From CALAED01 sp036378315 (GTDB lineage Bacteria; Actinomycetota; Actinomycetes; Streptosporangiales; Streptosporangiaceae), in contig DASUWU010000112.1 in assembly GCA_036378315.1 (NCBI GenBank), forward strand, positions 1-64,000: DNA of 64,000 bases, read 5' to 3'. The notes beneath the pieces are model-generated. The model saw only the letters and a program-made list of their open reading frames with translations, was not told the DNA's origin and ran no database searches. Below are positions 51,029 to 60,018 of this stretch, one piece after another. Each line of letters begins with the position of its first letter. Position 1 is the first letter of the stretch. The translations under genes and the position numbers were made by a program.

Positions 51029-51557
51029 CACCGCGTCGCCGCGCGCCGGTGAGTCCGGCATGCGCGACTTCATGAACGTGTTTCCGTCCGGCGTCTCGGT
51101 CGTGGCCGCGTACTGCCCGGACACCGGTCCGCGCGGGTTGACCTGTAGCTCGCTGACGAGCGTGACCTTGTCCCCGCCCACCATCGTGGTGTGCATCCGC
51201 ACCGCGAGCCGTACGCTGCGAGCCGCCCTCGTCAGCGGCCGGTTCGCGCTCAACCTGCTGCACGAGCGCGCCAGCCGGGCCTCAGCCCTGTTCGCCTCCG
51301 GGGCGGCCGACCGCTTCGACAAGATCGAGTGGCAGCTGCCCGCCGGCGCGTGCGGTCCGCACCTCACGGCGGACTCCCACGCCATCGCCGACTGCGCGGT
51401 GACCGACACGGTGCGGGTCGGCGACCATACGGCGGTGTTCGCCGAGGTGCGCCGCATCAGCCTTCGGAACGACGCCGAACCGCTGCTCTATGGCCGCCGC
51501 AGGTACGCGCGCTGGTCCGACGCCACGTCGGTGCCGCCGCCGCACGCGGCCCGCTAG
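51021..51557 (+). CDS. Flavin reductase (HpaC-like)
   Basis: A 178-residue flavin reductase domain protein: FMNVFPSGVSVVAAYC, GLTCSSLTSVTLSPPTIVVCI, FALNLLHERASRASALFAS and GDHTAVFAEVRRISL. Members reduce FMN or FAD with NAD(P)H for partner oxygenases and halogenases, so it probably serves the halogenase two genes upstream. ATG 51021 overlaps the oxoamine synthase stop by 8 bp. It is the last gene of the 14-gene run and is convergent with the carboxylase gene 16 bp away. Confidence 0.9.
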   Translation: MRSTASPRAGESGMRDFMNVFPSGVSVVAAYCPDTGPRGLTCSSLTSVTLSPPTIVVCIRTASRTLRAALVSGRFALNLLHERASRASALFASGAADRFDKIEWQLPAGACGPHLTADSHAIADCAVTDTVRVGDHTAVFAEVRRISLRNDAEPLLYGRRRYARWSDATSVPPPHAAR

Positions 51558-51573
51558 AACCCCTGGAGTTCGT

Positions 51574-52977
51574 TCAGAGGGGGATGTTGCCGTGCCAGCC
51601 GCGAGCCTGGGTGGCCTCGACCAGGGCGCCGGCAATGGTGCCGCGGGTGGCGGCGGGGTCGATCACCGCGTCGACGGAGCCGACCTCTCGGGCACGCTGG
51701 AGACCTCCCGCCTCCTTCTCGTAGGCCGCGACGAGCTCCCGTTCGACGTCGTCCCGCCGGTCTTGGGACGTCGCCGCGAGCCGGCGGCGGTGCAGGATGC
51801 GCACGGCGGCCACCGGGCCCATGACGCCGACCTCCGCGGTCGGCCAGGCGAACACCTTGGTCGCACCGATCGCGCGTGAGTTCATCGCGATGTAGGCGCC
51901 GCCGTAGGCCTTGCGCGTCACCAGCGTCACCCGCGGCACCACTGCCTCGGCGAAGGCGTGCAGCAGTTTGGCGCCACGCCGCACCACTCCGTCGTGTTCC
52001 TGCCGGACGCCGGGGAGATAGCCGGGGACGTCGACGACGACGACGAGTGAAATGCCGAACGAATCACACATGCGAACGAAGCGGGCGGCCTTGTCCGCGG
52101 CGGCGGCGTCGAGGCAACCGCCCAGCCGCAACGGGTTGTTGGCGAGCACGCCGACCGTGCCGCCGCCGAGCCGCCCCAGCGTCGTGACGATGTTGGGCGC
52201 CCACTTCGCGTGCAACTCGAGGCCCGGCTCGTCCAGCAGGCCGTTGACCAGGGGCTGCACCGGGTAGGCGCGTCTGGAATCGGCCGGGAGCAGGCCGAGG
52301 AGATCCGTCTCGGCCACCGCGGCGAGCCGGACCTGGTCACGGTCGCCGAGCAGCACCGCGGCGCGGCGCGCCAGCCTGAGCGCGGCGGCTTCGTCCGCGG
52401 CCACGAGGTGGGCGACGCCGCTGCGCCGGCTGTGCGGCTCGGGACCGCCCAGTGCGGCCATGTCGACGTCTTCCCCGGTAACGCCGCGGACCACGGCCGG
52501 CCCGGTCACGAACATCCGGCCGGCGGAGGCGATGATCACTACGTCGGTGAGGGCTGGCCCGTACGCGGCGCCGCCACCCGCCGGGCCGAGCACCGCGGAG
52601 ATCTGCGGCACCACACCCGAGGCGCGGGTCATGGCGGCGAAGACGCCGCCGATCGCGTCCAAGGACTCCACGCCCTCCTGGAGCCGTGCGCCTCCGGAGT
52701 GCCACAGCCCGATCACGGGCACCCGCTGCCGCAGCGCCTGGTCGTAGGCATGCAGGATCGCCGCGCAGCCGGTGCGGCCGATCGCGCCGCCGCCCACCCT
52801 GGGGTCGGTCGCGAACGCCACAGCCGGCCGGCCATCGACCCGCCCGCCGCCGCTGAGCACGGTGCCCGCGGCGCCTACCGCGAAGGGACGGAAACTGCCG
52901 GCGTCGAACAGCGCCGCGAGCCGGTCCTCGGGGTCGGTCGCGAGCCGCTCGGCGTCGGCAACACGGTGGTCAAGCAC
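51574..52977 (-). CDS. Acyl-CoA carboxylase beta (carboxyltransferase) subunit
   Basis: A 467-residue carboxyltransferase of the PccB/AccD class with both crotonase-like halves: GLWHSGGARLQEGVESL and GPAGGGAAYGPALTD in the N-half, VDVPGYLPGVRQEHDGVVRRGAKLLHAF and TRKAYGGAYIAMNSRAIG in the C-half. It makes malonyl- or methylmalonyl-CoA with a biotinylated alpha subunit, which is not in the window and must come from elsewhere in the genome. It is slightly shorter than the usual 510-530 residues at the N-terminus. Start GTG 52977. Placed at the cluster edge, it probably raises extender-unit supply. Confidence 0.92.
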   Translation of the reverse strand: MLDHRVADAERLATDPEDRLAALFDAGSFRPFAVGAAGTVLSGGGRVDGRPAVAFATDPRVGGGAIGRTGCAAILHAYDQALRQRVPVIGLWHSGGARLQEGVESLDAIGGVFAAMTRASGVVPQISAVLGPAGGGAAYGPALTDVVIIASAGRMFVTGPAVVRGVTGEDVDMAALGGPEPHSRRSGVAHLVAADEAAALRLARRAAVLLGDRDQVRLAAVAETDLLGLLPADSRRAYPVQPLVNGLLDEPGLELHAKWAPNIVTTLGRLGGGTVGVLANNPLRLGGCLDAAAADKAARFVRMCDSFGISLVVVVDVPGYLPGVRQEHDGVVRRGAKLLHAFAEAVVPRVTLVTRKAYGGAYIAMNSRAIGATKVFAWPTAEVGVMGPVAAVRILHRRRLAATSQDRRDDVERELVAAYEKEAGGLQRAREVGSVDAVIDPAATRGTIAGALVEATQARGWHGNIPL

Positions 52978-53020
52978 GGGCGCGGCGCCCCTTCTGCTCC
53001 AGCGGACCGCACCCCGGCCT

Positions 53021-53052
53021 GGCCGGCGCGGCGGACGAGCACCGCGCCGGCC
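53021..53052 (-). terminator. Hairpin after the secreted-protein gene
   Basis: An 11-bp perfect stem (GGCCGGCGCGG / CCGCGCCGGCC) with a 10-nt loop lies between the stop of the minus-strand gene at 53089 and the carboxylase start at 52977. Confidence 0.6.
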
Positions 53053-53088
53053 GGCGCCGGGGCGCGGGTCAGCGGATCCGCTCGGGGA

Positions 53089-53778
53089 TCAGGTGATGGT
53101 CACGGTGCCCAGCACCGGGACCGGCGTCGGGTAGCAGCCGGTACCGATCACGATGGGTGGGTTGGACGGGTTGGAGGTGTCGGGAATGGTCGCGGTCTGG
53201 GTGAATCCGGGGTCGGTGTAGCTCGACCCGTAGGGAACCACGGTGACGGTGCCCTTCTTGGTCGCCTTGATCTTGGTGGAGACGGTGGGCAGCGTGACGG
53301 TGGTGCCCGCGGCCAGCGGCCCCGGTACGGTCAGAACCTCCTTGTTGCCGCTGAACGTGACGGAGGGCTTGCCAGGTCCGAGGTTCGACCCGCCACTGAG
53401 CGAGACACTGGTGATGGTGCCCTGCCCCTTCACCTGGGTGGTGATGACGAGGTCGCTCAGCTGCGAGATCGGGGTCCCGTTCATGTCCGACGGAACGACG
53501 GACGGGGCGTTCGCCCCGGACATGGTGAAGGTGGTACCGGTCGCCGCGGACGACGGACCGGTGAGGACGCTCTTCTGGGTGAGGCTGAAGGTGACGTCGT
53601 TGAACGGCCAGTTCACCTGGCAGGCGAGGTTGACCGGCGTCGTTTTGGTCACCGCCGGCGAGACTGTCCCGGCCGGCAGTTGGTTTGCCGCCGCCTGGCT
53701 GGCGACGACGCCCCCCAGACCTGCGGTGAGCGCGGCGGCGAGTATGCTCGCCGATACCACAGGCAGTTTTTTCACCAT
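53089..53778 (-). CDS. Secreted protein of unknown function
   Basis: A 229-residue exported protein. A signal peptide (MVKKLPVVSASILAAALTAGLGGVVASQAAANQ) precedes a Thr/Ser/Val-rich beta-type mature region with two widely spaced cysteines (in NLACQVNWP and GTGCYPTP) that may form a disulfide. I recognise no enzyme motif. The composition resembles the all-beta surface proteins common in actinomycetes. ATG 53778 is preferred over GTG 53790 because the AAGGAG site is correctly spaced only for the ATG. Any link with the biosynthetic cluster is unclear. Confidence 0.75.
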   Translation of the reverse strand: MVKKLPVVSASILAAALTAGLGGVVASQAAANQLPAGTVSPAVTKTTPVNLACQVNWPFNDVTFSLTQKSVLTGPSSAATGTTFTMSGANAPSVVPSDMNGTPISQLSDLVITTQVKGQGTITSVSLSGGSNLGPGKPSVTFSGNKEVLTVPGPLAAGTTVTLPTVSTKIKATKKGTVTVVPYGSSYTDPGFTQTATIPDTSNPSNPPIVIGTGCYPTPVPVLGTVTIT

Positions 53779-53888
53779 TTCGTCCAGCACTCCTTTCCAA
53801 GGCGTGGGTCTGGTAAATCAACTATGGCCGGCCCGAGGCGTTGACCACCAGGAATAGGACCGGCATTCGACCGGCAATCTTGGCTTTG

Positions 53889-55220
53889 TCACGACGCCGG
53901 ACGCTGGGCGGCACCGAGCTGTTTGGCGAACAATGAAACGAGCTCGTGGAACTGATACTGATCGGGCGCGGGAGCTTCTATCAGATGAGTGTCGACCAAC
54001 AGCTCAAGAATGCGTTCCATGTGCTCTCGGGTGTGCCCGGTCAATACCGCGGCGGTATCGGCGCTGAACCGCACGGGACCGATCCGCCCCAAGACTCCGA
54101 AGGCCGCGCGGGCAGCGCCGCCGTCGTCGAATGCGAGCAAATTGTCATAGCTTTGCCGGAGCGCGGCGGCGACCCCCAGCTCGCCGATGCTCAGCTCCGC
54201 GATCCGCCGGTCAGGACACGCCAGCCGGTGCGCGAGGCGCTGGACGCTCCAGGCGGGCCGGCTCGACAGCCGCAACGCGACGATCTTTAGAGCCAGCGGG
54301 ATGCCACCGCAGGCGTTGAGCAGCAGCTCCGTGGCGACCGGCTCCCGCGCCAGCCGGTCCGGCCCCACGATCGTGGCGAGGAGCTCGCGAGCGGCGGCGG
54401 CGGGGAGCGGCCCCAGCGTCAATGGACGGCAGCCCTCCACGTCCGCCAGCTGGTATCGGCTGGTCACGATGACCCCGCAGCCCGGTGAGTTGGGGATGAG
54501 CGGGCGCACCTGGCCCGCGTCGCGCGCGTCGTCGAGCACCAGCAGGACACGGCGCCCGGTCAACAGGCTCTGGTAGCGGCCGGCGCGCTCGTCGGCGTCC
54601 GATGGCACCTCACCGACCGGCGTGCCGAGGTCACGAAGGATCCTGGACAGCACCTCCGGCGGCGGCGCCGGCGCGGCGGTGCCCCGGAGGTTCACATAGA
54701 GCTGCCCGTCAGGAAACGCCGTGCGCACGCGGTCGGCCGTCGTGAGCGCCACGGCCGACTTTCCGACCCCGGCCATCCCAACGACCACCACCGTGGCGGC
54801 GGGACCGGCGCCGCTGCCGGCGCCGATGTGCGCGCGCACGAGCCGGTCGGTCAGGCGGCCGACCTCCCGCGCCCGGCCGCACAGGTCGCCGGGCCCGGGC
54901 GGCAGCTGGGCGGGGCCGGCGGCCCCCGCCAGCAAGTTGACCGCCCACGCGGTGCCGGCGCGAAAGGCCGACTCGGGCGCGGGTATTTCGGCGGGCGTTT
55001 CCCACGCGATTGGTTCGGTGGAAGGACCGCTGAGCGCCGCGGCGATAAGCCGGACCGACGTTCGCGTCGGCGTCACCGTGCGGCCGCGCTCGATGTTCCT
55101 AATCGTCCGTACACTCAGACCCGAGCGCTCGGCCAGCTCTTCTTGAGTGAGCCCGGCGGCACATCGCCGAATTCGCACGAGATTGCCGAGAAGCCGGTGC
55201 CGATCTTCGTCGAGGTCCAT
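53889..55220 (-). CDS. XRE-NB-ARC transcriptional regulator
   Basis: A 443-residue regulator. The N-terminal XRE-type helix-turn-helix is LGNLVRIRRCAAGLTQEELAERSGLSVRTIRNIERG. An NB-ARC NTPase follows: Walker A VVGMAGVGKSAVAL, Walker B RVLLVLDDARDA, VIVTSRYQLADV, and GGIPLALKIVALRLSSRP. It ends after the winged-helix region (FHELVSLFAKQLG) with no TPR repeats, so it is a short form of the AfsR-like class. It is divergent from the second LAL gene. GCAATTGGAC in its upstream region links it to the polyketide promoter. Confidence 0.9.
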   Translation of the reverse strand: MDLDEDRHRLLGNLVRIRRCAAGLTQEELAERSGLSVRTIRNIERGRTVTPTRTSVRLIAAALSGPSTEPIAWETPAEIPAPESAFRAGTAWAVNLLAGAAGPAQLPPGPGDLCGRAREVGRLTDRLVRAHIGAGSGAGPAATVVVVGMAGVGKSAVALTTADRVRTAFPDGQLYVNLRGTAAPAPPPEVLSRILRDLGTPVGEVPSDADERAGRYQSLLTGRRVLLVLDDARDAGQVRPLIPNSPGCGVIVTSRYQLADVEGCRPLTLGPLPAAAARELLATIVGPDRLAREPVATELLLNACGGIPLALKIVALRLSSRPAWSVQRLAHRLACPDRRIAELSIGELGVAAALRQSYDNLLAFDDGGAARAAFGVLGRIGPVRFSADTAAVLTGHTREHMERILELLVDTHLIEAPAPDQYQFHELVSLFAKQLGAAQRPAS

Positions 55221-55710
55221 TACGAATGGCCCCTATTAATTGACTGGCCGCCAACATCAACCTTCAGCACTATGCTGGCAATATTGGCAGCCGCTCCAGG
55301 CGGGTCGCAATTGGACAAAGGTAGTGCGATGGGCGCCGGCGCCGGCGGCCCCCGCCCCGCCGGCCGGGGCGAGGCCCGCTCCCCCCGGATCGGGCGTATG
55401 CTTCGGGCTCGGACGCCCTCCAAGATCGCCACGGCCCGGGCGCGCTCGCCTGCGCGGCACCCGGGGCGGTAAGGGCTGGACAGTGGAACGTCGTTCTGTG
55501 GACAATTCCGATGGCCACGCTCCGTACGGCCGGCGCGGAGCGGGTCCGCACAGGGCGGCACCCCGATCCGGCTCCGGACATTTGGATCGCATACCCAGAT
55601 GACGCCGGAGCACCGCGCTCAGTAGAGTGACGAGTTGCGGGCTCTGTGTGAAGCTCTGCCCGTGGCGTGTTCGTCACGTCCCCGGCCACATGTCACTGAG
55701 AGGTGCACAC
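55221..55710. promoter_or_regulatory. Divergent upstream region of the XRE-NB-ARC and second LAL genes
   Basis: No gene is seen. The left part is A+T-richer and contains GCAATTGGAC at 55307-55316, identical to the element at 37690-37699 before the polyketide operon, and a nearby GGCAATATTGGCAG (55278-55291). The right part is G+C-rich, and an in-frame GTG at 55627 lies upstream of the LAL start chosen here. Confidence 0.45.
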
Positions 55711-58614
55711 ATGGAGGGGCGTGCTGGCTCGTCTCCGAAGGGGACGCCGCCGCTGGTCGGAAGGCAGCACGCGCTTCGGACCTTCACCGAATGCCTCGAC
55801 TCCGCCGCCGGCGGCGCTTTCCAGTTCCTCGGCCTGGTCGGCGAGCCCGGCGCCGGCAAGACCCGGCTGCTGGCCGAGCTCGCCGCGGCCGCGCAGGCGC
55901 GCTACCTCCCGGTGCTGTGGGGGCGGGCGGCCGAGCACGAGCAGCAGATGCCGTTCGGCATGGTGGTCGACGCGCTGGACGACCACCTCGAGACCTGCGC
56001 CGACCTGCTGCCGGACGCGCTCGGGCTGGCGACGATGCGGTCGCTGGCCACGGTGTTCCCTTCGCTGTCGGCCGCACAGCACGACGAAGCCGGGCTCGAC
56101 ACCGACCAGACCGGCCTTGCCCGCTACCGGCTCTACCGGGCGATCAGGCAGCTGCTCGATGAGCTGGCCGGGCCGTCCGGCCTCGTGCTCATCCTCGATG
56201 ACGCGCACTGGGCCGACGACACCTCAGCCGAGCTGCTCGACCATCTCGTCCGGCATCCGGCGCGCGGCCGGGTCCTGATCGCGGTCTCCTACCGTCCGGC
56301 GCAGGTCTCGCCGCGGCTGGCCACGCTGGTGGAGACGGCCGCCCAGACGCCGGGCAGCCACGGGCGGCTGGTCACGGTGGGGCCGCTGACCGAGACCGAG
56401 GTCGCGCAGTTCCTCGGCCCGCACGTGAACCGCTCGCGCGTACGGTCGCTGTACGAGGCCAGCGGCGGCAACCCGTTCTACCTCGAGGCGCTGAGCCGGA
56501 TCGACGGGACGCCGGTCGCGGCCGGCGAGGACGAGGGCGAGCTGCCGCGCGCCGTGCAGGCGGCGCTGCAGGTCGAGCTGGACGCGCTGTCCCCCGACGC
56601 GCAGCGGGTGGCGCGGGCGGCCGCGGTGGCGGCGGACGAGTTCGAGCCCGGCCTCGCCGCCGCGGCGGCCGAGGTCTCCGAGGCCGTCGCACTGGCGGCG
56701 ATCGACGAGCTGGTCGCCCGCGACGTGGTGCGGCCGGCGGCGTCGGCCGGGCGGTTCGCCTTCCGGCATTCGCTCGTCAGGTACGCCGCCTACAGCTCCG
56801 CCGCCGCCGGCTGGCGGCTGGCCGCGCACGCCAGGATCGCCGCGCATCTCGCCGAACGCGGCGCGCCCGCGACGGCGCGCGCCCATCACGTGGAACGCTC
56901 TGGCCGGCTCGGTGACCAGGCCGCCATCGACACCCTCGTCGAGGCCGCGCGGTCGGTGGCCGGGCAGGCGCCCGGCACCGCGGCGCACTGGCTGGCGGCC
57001 GCGCTGCGGCTGCTGCCCAACGACCATGAGGCACGGCCGGAGCTGATGCTCGAGCTGGCCACGGCCAAGGCGGTGTCCGGCCACATCACCGAGGGCCGCG
57101 ACACCGCGCGGGAGGCGCTGCGGCTGCTGCCTGCCGACGACTTCGTCCGGCGGGCCAGGGCGGCGCGGATCGTCGGGCTGATGGAACGCTACCTGGGCCG
57201 GCCGCACCAGGGCCGCACGCTGATCCTCGACGAGCTGCGCAAGGTGCCCGACCCGCGGTCCGCGCCCGCGGTGCTGCTGCGGCTGCGTCTTGTGGCCGAC
57301 AGCCTGATGCGCAGCGACCTGCGCGCCGCGCAGGCCGTACTCGACCTGATGCCCGACAGCGAGCCGGGCTGGGAGCCGAGCCTGCCGCTGGCGATCGCCG
57401 CGATGCGGCCGCTGCCGCTGCTGGCCGCCGGGCGCGCCATCCACGCCATCCGCGCGCTCGACGCCGCCGCGCAGCTGATGGCCGAGGCCGCCGACGAGCA
57501 CCTCGACGACTGGATGGACGCCATCGCGTGGATGTGCTGGACCGAGATGATGCTGGGGCGCTACCAAAGCGCCAGGGGGCATTTCGAGCGGCTCATCTCC
57601 GTCGCACGCTCCACCGGGCAGAGCTACATCATCGCCAACCTGCTGGCCGGTCTCGCCCACACCTACGTGGTGCTCGGCCGGCTCGCCGACGCCGGCGTCG
57701 CGGCCGAGGAGGCGGCCGACGCGGCCACGATGGTCGGGTCCGGGCAGCAGGCCGTCTTCGCGCTCAACCAGCAGTGCCTGGTCGCGAGCTGGTCCGGCGA
57801 CCACGAGGCGGCGCTGGCCTTCGCCGACCAGGCCGTCGCCCGCGCGGCCAACACCACCGAGTGGTGGGGCGCCATGGCCCACTACTACCGCGCCGTCGCC
57901 CTCATCAACGCCGACCGCGCCGACGAGGGCGCGGCCATCCTGATCCGCATCTGCCAGCCGTTCGACCGGCCCCGCCTCGACCCGGCCACGTTGCTGTCGG
58001 TGTGCGAGACGCTGGCCAAGATCGAGGCCGACCGCGGCCGGCACGGCGAGGCGGCGACCTGGGCCGACCGCGCCGAGGCCCGGGCCCACCGCGACCTGGA
58101 GACCAGCATCGGGTTCGCCCGCCTCGCCCGCGCGCACGCCGAACGCGCCGCCGACCCCGGCAAGGCGGCCGCGCACGCGCACGAGGCTGCCGAGGTGTTC
58201 GCCGCGGCAGAGCTGCGCCTCGACGCCGGCCGGGCCGCCCTCACCGCCGGTCTGGCCTACACCGAGGCGGGCGAGCCCGCCCGCGCCCGCGACGAGCTGC
58301 GCACCGCGGCCGACATCTTCGAGGACTGCGGCGCCCGTACGCTGCAGCGCTTCGTCAACCGCGAGCAGCGCCGCCTCGGCGTGCGGGTGCCGGCGGCCAC
58401 CAGCCGCGCCACCGGCCCGCACGGCCTGTCCCGGCGCGAGTCCGAGGTCGCCGCCCTCGTCGCCGAAGGGCTGACCAACCACCAGATCGCGGCGAAGCTC
58501 TTCCTCAGCGAGCGCACCATCGAGACCCACCTGTCCCGGATCTTCACCAAGCTCGGCGTCACCTCCCGGGTCGGCGTGGTCAACGCCCTGCCGCGCCGGG
58601 CCGACGACGGCTGA
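55711..58614 (+). CDS. Large ATP-binding LuxR-family regulator (LAL), paralogue 2
   Basis: A 967-residue LAL regulator: LVGRQHALRTFTECL, Walker A GEPGAGKTRLLAE, Walker B LVLILDDAHWADD, a TPR-like middle, and the C-terminal LuxR domain GLSRRESEVAALVAEGLTNHQIAAKLFLSERTIETH. It is collinear with the regulator at 27182 and shares many blocks, so the two are paralogues. ATG 55711 was chosen for GAGAGG at the right distance; ATG 55690 or GTG 55627 are alternatives. At the right edge of the cluster it is a candidate pathway activator. Confidence 0.92.
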   Translation: MEGRAGSSPKGTPPLVGRQHALRTFTECLDSAAGGAFQFLGLVGEPGAGKTRLLAELAAAAQARYLPVLWGRAAEHEQQMPFGMVVDALDDHLETCADLLPDALGLATMRSLATVFPSLSAAQHDEAGLDTDQTGLARYRLYRAIRQLLDELAGPSGLVLILDDAHWADDTSAELLDHLVRHPARGRVLIAVSYRPAQVSPRLATLVETAAQTPGSHGRLVTVGPLTETEVAQFLGPHVNRSRVRSLYEASGGNPFYLEALSRIDGTPVAAGEDEGELPRAVQAALQVELDALSPDAQRVARAAAVAADEFEPGLAAAAAEVSEAVALAAIDELVARDVVRPAASAGRFAFRHSLVRYAAYSSAAAGWRLAAHARIAAHLAERGAPATARAHHVERSGRLGDQAAIDTLVEAARSVAGQAPGTAAHWLAAALRLLPNDHEARPELMLELATAKAVSGHITEGRDTAREALRLLPADDFVRRARAARIVGLMERYLGRPHQGRTLILDELRKVPDPRSAPAVLLRLRLVADSLMRSDLRAAQAVLDLMPDSEPGWEPSLPLAIAAMRPLPLLAAGRAIHAIRALDAAAQLMAEAADEHLDDWMDAIAWMCWTEMMLGRYQSARGHFERLISVARSTGQSYIIANLLAGLAHTYVVLGRLADAGVAAEEAADAATMVGSGQQAVFALNQQCLVASWSGDHEAALAFADQAVARAANTTEWWGAMAHYYRAVALINADRADEGAAILIRICQPFDRPRLDPATLLSVCETLAKIEADRGRHGEAATWADRAEARAHRDLETSIGFARLARAHAERAADPGKAAAHAHEAAEVFAAAELRLDAGRAALTAGLAYTEAGEPARARDELRTAADIFEDCGARTLQRFVNREQRRLGVRVPAATSRATGPHGLSRRESEVAALVAEGLTNHQIAAKLFLSERTIETHLSRIFTKLGVTSRVGVVNALPRRADDG

Positions 58615-58638
58615 CCGGAGCGGGCGGCGCGCCAGGAC

Positions 58639-58656
58639 CCCGCCGGAACCGGCGGG
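58639..58656 (+). terminator. Hairpin after the second LAL gene
   Basis: CCCGCCGG-AA-CCGGCGGG forms an 8-bp perfect inverted repeat 24 bp after the stop codon. The rest of 58615-58899 is non-coding, with several CCCGACCGG-type repeats. Confidence 0.5.
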
Positions 58657-58899
58657 CCACCGGCCACGTCTGACCGGCATACACAGGCACCCCCCGACCG
58701 GAGGGCCCACCCCCCGACCCGGCGACCGCCCGACCGGCGGCCTTCCCGGACCGGGCCGCCGCGTTCCCCCCGACCGCCACAACCCGGCTGTACGGGATCG
58801 CGATCAGGAGATGCCGTACATAAGGCAGGGTTTTCCACGACACGCGGAACCACCCCGTATCGGCATGATTAACCCCGTTGTCTACGGGAGGACAGTGTC

Positions 58900-60018
58900 A
58901 TGGGTGCCCGGATACCGCGGTTCACGCTCGAAGGCGTCGAGAACGCACAGGTGTCGGTGCATCCGTTCGCGACCGAGGACGGCCTCGGGCTCAACCTGAC
59001 CCGGTTCCACCGCGCCGACTGCGACGACGTCGTGGTGCTGATCCACGGGCTGACCACGTCCAGCGACCTGTTCATCATGCCCGAGCACCGCAACCTGGTG
59101 AGCTGCCTGCTCGACGACGGCTTCACCGACGTGTGGGTGCTCGACTTCCGGATGAGCAACCGGTTCCCGTACAACATGGAGACCGACCGCTACTCGCTCG
59201 ACGACATCGCGCACTGGGACCACCCCGCCGCCCTCGCCGAGGTGCGCCGGCACGTCGGCGACCGCCGGGTGCACGTCATCGCGCACTGCCTCGGCTCGGC
59301 GTCGTTCGCGATGAGCCTGTTCGGCGGCGCCGTCGAGGACATCGCCAGCCTGGTCTGCAACAGCGTCGCGCTCACCCCGCGGGTGCCCACCTGGTCCAAG
59401 GTCAAGCTCAACTTCGGACCGTTCCTGCTCGACTACGTCCTGAAGCTGCCGTTCATCGACCCCAGGTTCAGCACCGCGCGGCCGTTCACCAAGGGCTGGA
59501 TGCTCGCGGGCCTGGTGTCGGCGTTCCACCGCGAGTGCGACGTGCGCTCCTGCCACATGGTCAGCTTCATGTGGGGCAGCGGCCACCCGGCGATGTACGA
59601 CCACTCCAGCCTTGAGCAGGTCACCCACGAGCGCACCGCCGACATCTACGGCGCCTGCGACGTGAACTACTACCGGCACATGCGCAGGATGGTCCGGGCC
59701 GGCCGCGCCGTGCGGTACGACCCGGCCGACCCGCGGCACGCCGGCCTGCCCGCCGACTACCTCGAGCACGCGGCCGACGTCCGCACGCCGGTGCTGTTCG
59801 TCACCGGCGACAAGAACCGGGTCTTCGCCGACTCCAACGTCGTCTGCCACCAGGTGCTGTCAGCGGCGGCGCCCGGGCTGCACGAGCTAACGGTGATCCC
59901 CGGCTACGGCCACCAGGATCCGATCATGGGGAAGAACGCCTACCGCGACGTGTTCCCGCAGATGATCGCCTTCCTGAAGAAGCACAGCATCCAGCGGCAC
60001 ACGGGGGGCGCGCGATGA
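58900..60018 (+). CDS. Alpha/beta hydrolase with Cys in the nucleophile elbow
   Basis: A 372-residue alpha/beta hydrolase: VVVLIHGLTTSSDLF (oxyanion loop), DVWVLDFRMSNRFPYN, then VHVIAHCLGSASFAMSLF, where Cys130 stands at the usual Ser position of GxSxG. FVTGDKNRVF and PGYGHQDPIMGK give the acid and His. It overlaps the following GMC oxidoreductase gene by ATGA, so the two are co-translated and probably act on the same lipid- or sterol-like substrate. Related hydrolases are found next to or fused with GMC oxidases in actinobacteria. There is no signal peptide. Confidence 0.85.
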   Translation: MGARIPRFTLEGVENAQVSVHPFATEDGLGLNLTRFHRADCDDVVVLIHGLTTSSDLFIMPEHRNLVSCLLDDGFTDVWVLDFRMSNRFPYNMETDRYSLDDIAHWDHPAALAEVRRHVGDRRVHVIAHCLGSASFAMSLFGGAVEDIASLVCNSVALTPRVPTWSKVKLNFGPFLLDYVLKLPFIDPRFSTARPFTKGWMLAGLVSAFHRECDVRSCHMVSFMWGSGHPAMYDHSSLEQVTHERTADIYGACDVNYYRHMRRMVRAGRAVRYDPADPRHAGLPADYLEHAADVRTPVLFVTGDKNRVFADSNVVCHQVLSAAAPGLHELTVIPGYGHQDPIMGKNAYRDVFPQMIAFLKKHSIQRHTGGAR

